64,000 bases of DNA from Melastoma dodecandrum. Lineage: Eukaryota; Streptophyta; Magnoliopsida; Myrtales; Melastomataceae. The notes beneath the pieces are model-generated. The model did no database searches. It had not been told where the DNA came from and worked only from the letters and a program-made list of their open reading frames with translations. The DNA lies in contig JARUPY010000164.1 of assembly GCA_029817715.1 (NCBI GenBank), forward strand, positions 810,001 to 874,000, in the 5' to 3' direction. The translations under genes and the position numbers were made by a program. This document shows, one piece after another, positions 22,870 through 34,214 of this stretch (position 1 is the stretch's first letter; every line of letters starts with the position of its first letter).

Positions 22870-24640
22870 TAAATTGGATCGAAGATAAATTGGCCAAGAA
22901 AGGGTGTAGATTCTAAATGGGCTTCTGAGGTTGCATTAGGCCGATTTACTTAGGCTGTGGAGAAATGGAAAGTGTTTGTTGTTGAGTGTAGATTCTTTTT
23001 ACCGTTTAAGAAGTCATTTATTCATTAGGCTATACGTCTTGTAGCCACTAAGGGTTGGAACAATTTTTTGGCACCTCGTGAACCTGCGGTTCATGTCGTG
23101 GTAAGAGAATTTTTTACTAATAGTCCCAATCAGAAGAATTATTTGGTGTAGGTGAGGGGAAAATATATTTCGTTTGATGGCACAACTCTAAATGAATTAA
23201 ACTTACCCATCCCCAAAGTCAATGAATATTTGGAAATGGTGACCGGTTAATTTACACGAACACAAGCTGAAGTTGTGAGTCAAGTATTGACGATGATGGA
23301 AGTATCTTGGATAATGGCTCAAAATGAATTCATGGAAATTCCACGAAGTGCCCTAATTGAAATGGCAAAGGTTTGTTTAATTTTGTGGCGTATACAATGT
23401 TACCAGTCATTTGTGCAAAAGAGAGCGTGTGGTTTTGATTTATGCCTTCTTAAGGAGAAAAGGTCTCAATGTGGGTAACCTGATCCACAAGGCCATTGTT
23501 CAACCAGCCTACAACACAATGGGGATTTTAGTATCCATGCTTTATCACCATTCTCTATCGCCAAGTTGGGGGTCCCATAACTAATCACAAAGAGATTGTC
23601 CAGTACAGCACACTAATGACAAAAGAGTTTGTTAAGCCAAGCAGGCTAGAGCATCAAGTTCTAAAGGAGGGGTAGCTACTGTCACAAGGGTAAAACGTTT
23701 CGAACGCATTATGAAGCACTTTCTTTTATTTTTACACTATTTCGAACGCCCCTATGCGGCGTCGCACTCAATCCTAAGCACGACTAGCCTTAAACCTACA
23801 CGCAATGGAAGCCTTTGTATTCGTATCTAGAGTTCCTTTTGAGAAAACCCAACCCTTTATTAGTACAAGGAATGTACAACTCTCAAATCCTAAGCCTCGT
23901 CACTTTACAAGCCTTCTTATAGGGACCGTGGTTATTCACCAAGCAATACAATCAATCCAAGGGGGTATGATAAGTAACCACCCTCTAATATCCTTTAGGG
24001 TCGCACTCTTACCAATCTATGCACCCCTTATAAGTGTTGTGGCTGTCCAAGGGGAACCCACCCAAGGAACATACCTTTTCACAAACACCCCCTAGTAGGT
24101 CATATCCTTACATATGCACCTCCTCACAAAGTGACACGTCCATTACTCATGTCTCTTCACGAACCTTGCTCGTTAGACCGCCCACGAGCATCCCTTATGC
24201 CTCCATGCCTGAGTATTCTGGTCACGTTGCGCCTCCTGCCAAGCTTCACTGTTCGAGTACCAACTCGAACCTCACTTGATCTGTCAAGTGTCAACGAACA
24301 CACCTACGCTCGTTGTTGTCCATGCGCTCCGACCCATGGAAACTGCCCAAGCAGCCTCGCTCAAGCTTCCGTAAACGACGGGCACCGACCCTCGTCTTGT
24401 CCCCATGATAGCTACCATTGAAGAACACATGCATCTGCGGGAAATAAATGACAAAATCCGATCATCATATGTAGAGCATTATTTCAAGATGGTGGAAGAG
24501 ATGTTTCGCTTCCATGGTGCAACCTCTGGAATGGAAATGACGGGACATCCTAGTATCCTATCATTCAAGACTATCAGAAAGAAGAGCAGTCTTCTTCAGA
24601 CAATAATGTAGATCTACAAAGCTCAAATATAGAAAATGCA
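22870..24640 (+). pseudogene. Athila-associated ORF (putative plant transposon protein domain), interrupted
   Basis: With several stops (TAG near 23017 and 23150), the frame reads KGWNNFLAPREPAVHVVVREF, then VRGKYISFDGTTLNEL and AQNEFMEIPRSALIEMAKV to about 23480. This fits the putative plant transposon protein domain found downstream of pol in Athila and SIRE elements. The frame is open again at 23600-23672, where a 729-bp insertion (23680-24408) interrupts it, and it resumes after 24415 with EEHMHLREINDKIRSS. The C-terminal part is probably the coiled region. Function is unknown; it is often called env-like without direct evidence. Confidence 0.7.
23680..24408. mobile_element. 729-bp insertion with 7-bp flanking duplication
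   Basis: The insert begins TGTCACAAGGG and ends CCCCATGA. TAGCTAC flanks it at 23673-23679 and 24409-24415. The reading frame of the env-like ORF is continuous across the flanks when the insert is ignored. There are no clear terminal inverted repeats. It may be a solo LTR of an unknown family with a longer than usual duplication. Confidence 0.65.
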
Positions 24641-25648
24641 TATGAAACTAAGGACTAGATCTATGTAGTGATAGGTGATTGTGTCGGTCGCTTTGAGTTT
24701 GGATATTCCCTAGAAGTTGTCTTTTAATTTTGTTAGGTCATGTTTAGGTTGAGTCTAAGTGTGTCAAATTCCTTGGTAAAACTTGATAATATCATTGATG
24801 AGCTGATCATTATTCGATGATGAGTAATTATACATGTGCTCACGACGTATGGAAGAGTAAAAATGGAGCCTAACTGGTGATTAGACTTAACTTTTTTAAA
24901 AGGGCAATGATATTTCGGTATGGACTATTATTGATTGAAAACAATTCTAAAAATATAATAACGCATGGTAGTTGGTGTTGAGTGGGACTGGTTAATCATT
25001 GATAATCAAGTCTTGGGTAGAAAAATATAACTAAAGAAAAATAGTAAAAAAAATAGTTATCAATGCTTTGAGTACCAATGTTTAGGCTCTTGAAAGAAAA
25101 TAAAATAAGTGTGACTGAAATGCGATTGGCTCCTAAATATGTAATTGTGGTGTTAGTCTTTTTCGGTGTACGTAAGCATAAGATCTGAGGGGTGCTTCAT
25201 TTTCCTAATGCTTCGGTCCAACTAGACCGTGAGCTATTGATCAAATACTGGTTACATGTGTACACTATAATGTGATGATACATTTAATGTCGCGTAGTTG
25301 AAATGAAAGTTTGTGAATGAAAACAAGTGTTAAAAAACCTGTGGATGAGTGGATGGTTGGTGTTTGGCTAGTTTCCTACTAAGTACCGATCTAGTACATA
25401 TGATTGGAAGTCTTTAATTGTTGATTTCACTGCATGACATTTCGAGCTGATCATTGTGAACAATTAATAAAGTTTACCAAATTGAATAGTTTTTCTTGAC
25501 AAATGACTTGACCATGGGGAGTGACTAATTGCATTGATGAGAATAGATAGCATGTCATTCATATTTAATAAAATCAAGTATTGTAAAGGTGTGTCCTATG
25601 TTTTCTTTTTTTTTTCTTTTCATTTGCTCAAAGAATAGCGAATTATAG
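24641..25648 (+). other. Athila 3' untranslated region
   Basis: AT-rich with no gene. Around 25100-25340 it is similar to 48145-48360, which lies downstream of another Athila env-like ORF (shared elements include the GTGGTGT-GAGTCTT and CAACTAGACC-type segments and a GATGATACATTTA block). That shared order supports its being the region before the 3' LTR. A polypurine tract, GGTCCGGGGGTG, ends it at 25659. Confidence 0.65.
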
Positions 25649-25659
25649 GTCCGGGGGTG

Positions 25660-26980
25660 TGATAACTCTAGTATATTTATTTCGTATTCTAACCGGTGCT
25701 TTATGTGGTTAGTCATTCGACTTGATTGGTTTTAGTATGTTTTGGTTCATTTTCTGATTAGTTTAGTTTTAGAGTATGAATTGTTGTTTCCTTATATTTT
25801 CAGTCTATCTAGGAATAAATTAGTAGTCTTATTGATGCATATTGGTTTTTTATTGATTTGTTGTTGGAAAAAGTATAACTTGAAGTTTGGACGGAAACAA
25901 ACTAAGGTGGGTAACCAAGGCTAGAGAGTAGATGAAGGACGCGTCCGTCTAAAGGGAGTATGCAACATTCGACAATCCGTGTAAAATCTGGTCTAACCAC
26001 TTCAAACTTCCTTCAAATTTCGTTCTTCGAGAAAATAGCATTAATTGTTACCTGATTTAGTCCTTCTAGGATATTTTACTTAGTTTTAGTCTATTTTATT
26101 ATTGTACATCTTATTTCGATTTGGATAATCTTTAGGAAAGGGGATACTATTTATATTTTTAGATCTAACCCTAGAGGGGAGATAATTCTTTTTTGGAGAA
26201 GACATTCTATCAGGAGACGAAGAAGACGGAGACAGCTAGGGTTCAAGTGGAGATCAAGACGAGGCCACTACTTCCCGAAATAGAAGATTGGGATTGATTA
26301 TTATTTGTCGTCGTCGTTTTCTCTTGAACTTGGATAGATTATTATTTTAAATAGGAACTACTTTTAATTTTTTGGAATTCGATGGAACCAAGAAATTTTA
26401 TTTAAAGAGTGAAATCTTTTTTTTCGTGTTATAGAATTCATGTGGTTATTTATTCATATCTTAATCTTAATGTGGTTAATTGATTTGTCACCAATTAATT
26501 TGATTTGGACACCTATTCGAGCATGGAAAAGTTGTTTAGGGTAAGCTGTGGATTGGATATCCTATGTTAGCGTTATGTTTGAAAACAGAGCTAATCCGTG
26601 AGAAAGATGTGAATATACAGATCATCTTAGGTGGATATTTAGGGTTGACATATAATGGGTTCCCACTAGTTAATTACTTAGGAATAGAGTGATTAACTCG
26701 AAACAGAGAATACATCCTAAGAGCACTCGAGAGAGGCGTAAAGATTTAATTGAACACTAGGTCAGAACTTAAGAAAACGATAATCGGAGAAGTGAAGGAA
26801 CAAGTTGATTAATTCATTATAGGAAGTTGATAATCCTATGCTTTTCTTCATTGATTGAATTATAGTTTTATGTTCGCATTTTATTTCCAACTTCATCCTC
26901 CTTCCATCTTTGTTGACTTGACGTTACTTTAGTGAATCGTGTGACCGATAGAAAAATTTCTATGTTTATTCTCGCTGAGA
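25660..26980 (+). repeat. older Athila 3' LTR
   Basis: It starts TGATAACTCTAG after the polypurine tract. It keeps the landmarks of the LTR at 19208 in the same order: the GACGCGTCC segment near 25930, the AGCTAGGGTTCAAG block near 26230 and the repeated CCGTGAGAAAG-type region. The two are strongly diverged, and the 3' end is not sharply defined. Confidence 0.65.
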
Positions 26981-27584
26981 ATGACCTCTACTTGCCCCAT
27001 CGACGAGTTAATTGTGTTTGCTAGAGTATTTTAATTTGTCACCTTCAACAATCGTGATAATATGCTGATATTTTATTTCCTTTGTCTTCTAGATATTGAC
27101 CTATAAAAACTACGACATATGTTACTTTTTACTTTTTTTTTTGTTGAATAATCATAAGATGTTATCGTATTATTTTATCAGAAGTAAAAGTTATGTCTCG
27201 ATATGAGGATAGCATTCTGTTATTTGTTTATTACTTTCATCAATGAATTGACATGATTTGATACCACTCGTGTGCCCAAAGCATAAATCCAATAGCCAAA
27301 TAGGATGTCCAAATAGGAACATTCACGCCCGAACTGATAAACCAACGTGATATTAACAATATTACAAAGAACAAGTTCTTTCAAAATGGATTATTTATCC
27401 CACTGTCGAAGGTGTGTCCTCATTATCGACATATGGGCTTTTTTCCTAGGTGTTCATTTTATATGCACGTGGTTTAAAATTAATGCCCATTATTGTCTCG
27501 TTGTGATACCGGGGGCATTCCACCCAAAAATGCAAAGTTTGAACGCATTAACTAGAACTAAACTAGATTCCTTGCCCTTGAGAA
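26981..27584. other. nothing recognised
   Basis: An AT-rich spacer. An open stretch at 27347-27595 (+) has no domain I recognise. Confidence 0.35.
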
Positions 27585-29159
27585 TGTTACACTAAGAAGG
27601 GGTGAATTAATGTTAAAGTCCAATTAAGGATTTTTAACTCTTTTTCAACAAACCCCGAAGTGGAAGAAAGCTTATGTAAAACAGAACCGTAGAGACAGAT
27701 TTCTGTAAGACAGAACGTACGAATGTAACTGCGATTTGTTTGATGGATGCAAAGCTTTTATAGTGGTTCGACAACTTGCCTACATCTAATCTTCACCCAA
27801 AATTCGATTACAGAAGGTAATACGTGATCAATCTTTTATAGCACAAACCAAAAGGCTCTGTACCAAAGATGACTGAGCTGTACCACACAAATCAGAAGTT
27901 TCTGTATGAAAGGTGACTCGGTGCATGCATTAGCATGACTAATAAAGGTAACCGGTTATTGGACGTTTTTGTCGGGTGGTGTCCTCGCCTGCATAGCAAC
28001 CCACCACGACTTCCTTCGAGACTTTTTACTCCGGCGGTGTCTCCACTTGCACAGCAACCCGCTATGACTTCCAAGGACTTTTCACTCCAGCGGCGTCCCC
28101 TCCTGCACAGCAACCTGTTACGACTACCCTTGTGCGATCCCTCGAGACAGCGACTAAGCAGACATAAAATCCCTACCCATGGTTCTCCCGTACACATAGA
28201 ACGCACAACAGAAGCTGGTCAGTTTCTTATCTTCTGTGCTCCTAGGGTATCTGCCCTTCTCTCCAGTCCAACTACATGTTGGCCACGCCAACAACCTGCC
28301 GCACACCTCCACCAACGTCTCCTGTAGCCTCCAACCAAGAGTCTCTCGTGGTACCCAGATCACTTTCCCAAAAGACTACACCAATGCTACAGCCTTCTCT
28401 AGCTCACGTCCCTCATGTGTGACTAATAATCAAACGAAAAGATTACAAGGTCTGAGCACGCTCTCTGATTTTTACACAGTGTTACACGTACCGAGACTGT
28501 GGCTGAATGACTCTAATTATACTAGAAATTCTAAGTTTAAACCTAGATGGTGATAGTTGATAAATCAGCCTTCTGCACACAACGACAACAAAAGATTAGA
28601 TAATACTACAATATTATATTTACAAAACGAACCACTCAGCCAAATATTCATTAGGTAATCAGATCATATCAATAGGATTATGATTTGATAACATTCCATG
28701 AAAAATGTGATACAGAAGGTTCTGCTTAAAACTGATCAGCAACCTTCTACGAATGGAGGTAATTTAAGATGAACTTCCATAAGTATCAAATCGATTTTAT
28801 TCTATCTAAGACATCTAATTCAATGAAGCTAGAGAAATGATGTGGATAATTGTCCGAAATAACGGTTCCTTGGTGGTCAATTGGAATCACAGAGGTTGCA
28901 GACAACCTTGCAAAACCTTTCATAAATAGAGAATATATTTCCTCCAATGGAAAATATAATTCATATTATAAATATTTGGTGTCATAGTCCATGGATTTCG
29001 ATCAGATTGATCGATTCCCCTTTAATTTCGTAACTAAATAATTATTTAATCACATAAATATTTTATATGCAAAGTTCTCAACATGAGTAGCTTCTACATT
29101 GTAGATGGTTGACTTTTGTTTCACGGAAGACAAAGACTTATCATCAAAACCATCTCACA
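27585..29159 (-). repeat. SIRE-type copia solo LTR
   Basis: On the plus strand it starts TGTTACACTAAGAAGGGGTG and ends near CATCAAAACCATCTCACA, about 1575 bp. It shares both ends and general layout with the LTRs at 39515, 49362 and 52591. No polypurine tract or primer site adjoins it, so it is a solo LTR. The flanks GAGAA and GAACA are not a clean target duplication. AGAAGGTT or AACCTTCT occurs at about 28714 and 28741. Confidence 0.75.
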
Positions 29160-30879
29160 GAACATAATGAATAGTTTCTGTGGCAATATATAACAAAAAT
29201 AGAGAAAATAAAATGCATGTTTTTTGTATATAAGAATTTTCCAAGCGATGGTGTGAATGGGAAGATAATTCGCAAATTCAAGCGAGAGTAACACTAGATA
29301 AAGCGGCTATGATGAAAACCATCCAGGCGAGTGTGCTTGTGGAAAGTCGATCGAGGGATCTAGGTGAGTTTCATGTGGGCGTTAACACTAAATTTTAGGC
29401 TTCAATTTTTTGTATACGTTTCTCATTTTACAAGTCCAAAAGTAAAAGCGTGGGTAAGGAAAGTCGCTAGCTTAGAATCGCTCCTAAAAGGACAAACACT
29501 AAAAATCGCGCTGAGCATTTGAGGACATGAACAATCAAGGAAGAACTCGAATTAATTATGAAAGGGAGAAGTCGAGTTCTTGACAAGACATGAACAATCA
29601 AGGAAGAACTCGAATTAGTTATGAAAGTGAGAAGTTGAGTTCCTCACAATGATAGGAGAGAAGTCAATTGCCAACGTTTCTCATCAAATAACCCAAGATC
29701 TTCAGCATTTTCTCAAACATATTCAACTACTTCCAACAATCTTCAATGGTTTCTCCAACAATTTATTTATTAGTCTATTATAAATAGGTTTCTTGCTTTT
29801 CCTTGTAAGAGATAAACATTAACCCTCACAGTGTCACTTTTTGTCTTACACCTTTCTTTCTTTCACCACTTCTGTATTTCTATAACAAAGGCTGTAAGTG
29901 TAGTTTCTATCTAATACAATCACTATTTGTTTCATACTTCGTGTGATTTCCATTGGCTTTCAGGTGATCACATTTGCACCATGACTTTTACACACTCTGG
30001 CGAGTGCTCCAACGACCCGCGTTCGGGTAAAGCGGCCATGATAAAAACTTTCCGATGGGGGTGAATGTAAGAAAGTGGTTCCAGAAGAGGGTGCTCGTAA
30101 GAGGTTGTCGTGTCGACAAGGGTGATTAGAAGGTAACATGCAAAAGCCCAACCATAGAGCGACTCATGGTGTTATCCATTGCTCTCATTGGAGATTCCCA
30201 TTCAGAGGGCTTCTAAAATTAGCCATTATTTGCAATGTAGTACCCAAATTAGAGGACTTCTAGAGTTAGTCACAATTTACTATGTACAATTATTATTTGA
30301 TTACTTTGTATACTATCTTTTGTTGAAGAATCTTTGTACCTTCTGTGTTACTTTCTAAGAAAGTGTTTTTGTACCTTTTGTATCTCTTTGTACACGAAGA
30401 ATAGTCCTCATATCTTTTATTATTGCTATTTGTATTCAAGGCTGATACTCATCCCATAATCTTAAAAAAATGGACGTAAGCTATTAGAAAACCACTTTTA
30501 ATCTTTGTATCTTATTGACTTTCTTTACCACCTGGCATTCTAACTAATAATTGAGTAAAAATCAATTATAGAAAGAAGTTATAGAGTCACGAAAGCTCGG
30601 CTTGGGGCAGAAGCCTTTAAGGTTATGCACTAAATTTTTCTCAATAAAGAAACCTTTCATGTATTGGAGTGGACTTCTTAAGATCAAGCTTGGACTAAAC
30701 AAAAATCTACCTTAAGGTTCTGTACCAACCTTCTGTCACTACAGAAATATTTCATGTTCATGAGTTGAATTTATAAATTTAACTTTGGCCGATTAAATTA
30801 GTAGAAATTTGTATGTTGAAACATTTATAGCTCTGTAATAACTTATACTAAAATAAATACCTTTCAAGTTATGTAGTAG
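29160..30879. other. non-coding, LTR-like elements, 63-bp repeat
   Basis: A promoter-like CTATTATAAATAGG is at about 29776-29789. It is followed by a CT-rich leader and GGCTGTAAGTGTAG near 29890, similar to 42315-42330. AAGCGGCYATGATRAAAAC occurs at about 29298 and 30032. No coding region could be supported. It looks like decayed LTR-type sequence. Confidence 0.4.
29524..29645. repeat. 63-bp tandem duplication
   Basis: GACATGAACAATCAAGGAAG starts at 29524 and again at 29587. The two units differ at only a few positions, including AATTAATTATG versus AATTAGTTATG. Confidence 0.9.
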
Positions 30880-31085
30880 ATCCGTAGATCAAGTTTTGAC
30901 TAATTCACTTCATAAAGGCTTATTTATCAGATATATCCTCAACTTTACTTGTTTTTTCTGATCTATCCCGGAGTTTAAACTGTATCTCTAGGTAGCCTGT
31001 ACTTTCGACCTGTTTCAAGTTTATCATCTTCTTTTCAGTACCTAAGTTTTTCTCAGACAACAAGAAAATTAATTCTTCTTAAGCG

Positions 31086-31097
31086 GCTCTGATACCA
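31086..31097 (-). other. tRNA-Met primer-binding site of the pararetrovirus
   Basis: The minus strand reads TGGTATCAGAGC, complementary to the 3' end of initiator tRNA-Met, the standard primer site of Caulimoviridae (also used by copia elements). No copia coding sequence adjoins it. Confidence 0.85.
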
Positions 31098-31583
31098 AAA
31101 TATTCTTACAGGAATCGAACTTAAGAGGGTTTTCTCAATTGTCTTTGTCGCCGGCGTTCTGCCAACCTCGAATACTCGTTTGAGTATCTCGAACTTGCCG
31201 CAAACCCAAGATTGGATTTACCTTCAAGAAAATACTCCTCGAATTCACTTCGCTGAAATGCTTGTCAGTCGATCCACTACAGTGTTTAGTAATCCCGTAG
31301 TAGAATCCTTGCCAACCCCGTGATCCAAATGGAGCAATTCTGGGTTAGGACAATCAGTCATACGAATGACTCGTGCACTTGCACTTCTCTCAGATTCTCT
31401 TTTCAAAAAAGAAAAGCATAAACAACACAAAGGATGTTTATCATACCTTAATCACCAGGATAGCTCAAAGGGTTCACCAAGCTTCCGCACTATGGAACTT
31501 CAAGAGTGAAGAATTCCTCAAATTTGGGGAATTGAGTGGAGAGGCTCTTCTGTGTCACACCGAATGCCCTTACCTCGAGGGTC

Positions 31584-31591
31584 TTATATAG
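31584..31591 (-). promoter_or_regulatory. TATA box of the pararetrovirus promoter
   Basis: The minus strand reads CTATATAAGACC, about 360 bp after the end of the last ORF and about 490 bp before the primer site. This fits the position of the pregenomic RNA promoter. Confidence 0.65.
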
Positions 31592-31943
31592 ACACTCCTC
31601 ATCCAAAGGTTTCGGCCCTTAGGCTTCAATCCTTCCAAGGTTCTGATCTAACGATCTGACCTTCCGTTAGTCTTAACCAGTTTTGGTTAATTCTAACCAC
31701 CTTACTCTTGATTCCTTAAGGTATTTTCGGATCATTTATTAATGTTCCCGGAGGACGATCAAAGAATTTTTAACTCAGAGAGATGTGAGAGAAAATTCTC
31801 TATTCAGATCGCCTCCCCAAATGAGGTAGAGGACTTGTGAATATATACACAAAGGAGCTGGTGCATAGACACTGTTTGCCAGCTCAAAAGGAATCTAAAC
31901 TGTTGCAAAAGTTAGTGGGGTCCTAATGACCGACAAAAATGTC

Positions 31944-34214
31944 CTAGTCTAACTTTATACAGTTGTCTTCTCCCGTCTGCATTGTTGTTGGCTCTTGGGA
32001 GAGTCCTTCATTGTTGTTGGCTCTTGAAGTCTCGCCAACTCCTTCTGTTTCTGAGAGTCCCGGTGGGTCTTGAACCGCCTTAAGAATTTGTTGGGCTCTC
32101 TCATCATATTCGATTTGCTGATTTAAGGTCTTGTCTGTAAAATCAGCAATCTTACTCCAAACCTCGAAGGTGTCGGTTCGGAGGTGCAACTCAGAGTTCT
32201 CTCGCCTCCAGAAGCTATCCAGAAGGTCGAGCATTCTCTGCCATCCTCAGTCTCCTGCTTGTTCGTCTATAAGCCTCATATTTGACCGAAGAATCGTGAC
32301 GGTAATTATACCATCACAGAGCACGTAGTATTCGTCCTTGCGGGCTAACACATGCTCCAGCACATCTTTAAGGAACTCAACTTTTATGGCTTTTCGGACT
32401 GTCTTGTCCTTGTAGTATTTCCGCCATAAACCTCTCTGATCGAGGTCCTGTCGTTGAGGTTCCACCAGACGTCTACTCTCACAAGGGTGGATGTCCCATA
32501 CTTGCAGATTTTGAAGTATCACCTTCCCATACTGCGGATGGTCTTCTTCCTCCCTTATTGTGCTAGTAATCAATGCCGTGGCATACTTTGGTCCGTAGCC
32601 TAGGCATCCGAGCACAAACCTTACCAACATAGGCAGTGGTTCCATACACTCTGGTTCTGATATATCGATCTCCAGTATGTCTACGAACCCAGCATATACG
32701 TAAGGTGCTACTACTCCCACCATATCTGAGGGAATTCTCAGAGACGGCCACTTCCCCGATATCCAGTGTAGATACGGTTGAAGTACAGTGTTTTCCTCAA
32801 GCGAGGATTCACTCATGTCTACTGTTACCCTTGGGACTTCATACTCATTGACTTCCCCTGGTATTATAGACATCGTTGTGGAGAATATCTGCTGTCTTTC
32901 CTTTTCAACTCGGGACAGCTCCTCCTCACCTGAAACCATAATCGATAGCTTATACTCCAGATCTTTGATGTACTCAACGGTCTTTCTTGCGAAAAACTCA
33001 ATTTGGCGCCTGTCATCATGCTTGATGCCACCCATGAGTCCTCCACAGACCACAGACGCATCCCAACTTAGGGATTCATCCTCAAATGAGTCTTGATCAA
33101 AAAACCAGGATCCTCCCAGATCCTCTTGGGTTTTCCCAACATGGCCTTTGCCATCGTGATTCTTATCATCGTGAACACTTTCACCAGACTCTTTGACTGA
33201 GTCTCTTATAGGAATTGCTTCCTCAAGGCTTTCTTTCTTTTCAAGATTACCTTCCAATGCTGCGTAAGCACTTCCAAAGTCGAAGTATTGCTCACACTCC
33301 ATTGCAGCCGTTTCCTCTGGTTCTGCCCTTGGTGCAGGGTCTACCACTTGAATTGGCTCGCCAATTAAGGCCTTAAACTTAGCCTCCTCCTCAGCATACT
33401 GTGTTTCCATCTCCTCTTTCTGTTTCTCCTTGCTTTGTAACAAAGCTTTGTAGGATTTCACAGCTTGATTAATGGACATTTTCTGCTCTTTGGCTAAGTG
33501 GTTTCTGCAGTAGTTAAACTGCTCTATGGTCAAAGGAGACCACCAAGGTTCTTCAACCTTTCCGTCCTTCTTAGGACCATCCTTTGCATAATCATCCCCT
33601 TTGGGACCAGAAGACCCAAGCCTCTTAGCTTTCCTCTTCTTCCTGGCTTTCTCCTCTGACTCGGCTTTTGCCTTATCTTTCAGAGCTACCATCTTCACAT
33701 ATCCTCTGGAGCTTTCCTCCTTTGGATCTGTCATCTTCTCTTGAAGATCTTTCTTCATGTCTCTTCCAGAGTTGGTGTTACCCTTCTCTTTCAGATCCAT
33801 CTTCCCTTTCTGGTAATCCTCCGCTTTTTCCTTAGGATTGGTTATTACCTTTCCCTTAGATCTAGCTATCCCCTTCTGGGATTCTTTCGCCTTTCCCTTA
33901 GATTTGGCCTCAGCCACTTTGGGATTGGCCATCTCCTTCTGGAGATCTGGTTTCGCCTCACTCTTGGAGTCAGCTTTTGCTTTCTCCTTAAGTTCAGCCT
34001 TCCCCTTCTGGGAATCCGCAGTTTTCAGCTTCTTGGGACAGTCGTAAGAACGATGTCCTAGTTGCTTGCACTGCCAGCAGAGCACTGCCGCCTTCGTTCC
34101 TGAAATGGAACCAACATCACTATGCTCACTTTCTCCCTTGTTAGGACATACCTTTCGGGAGTGTCCCTCCTTCTTGCATCCCCAGCATATCTTTCTCTTT
34201 GCAGTAGGATCCAT
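31944..34214 (-). pseudogene. pararetrovirus second ORF with two CCHC knuckles
   Basis: The first ATG is at 34214 (MDPTAKRKICWGCKKEG), overlapping the end of the RNase H frame by 74 bp in another frame. Two zinc knuckles open the protein, CWGCKKEGHSRKVC and CWQCKQLGHRSYDC. A 150-residue low-complexity region of repeated KGKA/KEKA units comes next, then a basic patch KARKKRKAKR. A segment WWSPLTIEQFNYCRNHLA leads into a coiled-coil-like region and a longer folded-looking C-terminus. A TGA at 32247-32249 interrupts the frame, which stays open to a TAG at 31944. By position it could correspond to the transactivator/viroplasmin or the second ORF of other genera, but I see no diagnostic motif. Function unassigned. 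Confidence 0.7.

Noticed and set aside
19208..26980. One complete Athila element with LTRs at both ends
   Set aside because: The two LTRs are strongly diverged, whereas the left LTR is close to 45708-46775; the gag and the env-like part also show different degrees of decay.
27892..28553. Host genes on both strands in the SIRE solo LTR
   Set aside because: The overlapping open stretches lie in an LTR that is shared with three other copies in the window.
27580..29164. Target duplication around the left SIRE solo LTR
   Set aside because: GAGAA and GAACA share too few bases; the ends may be off by a few positions.
31083..31098. Primer site of a copia element
   Set aside because: No copia coding region or LTR adjoins it, and its place after the last viral ORF fits the pararetrovirus.
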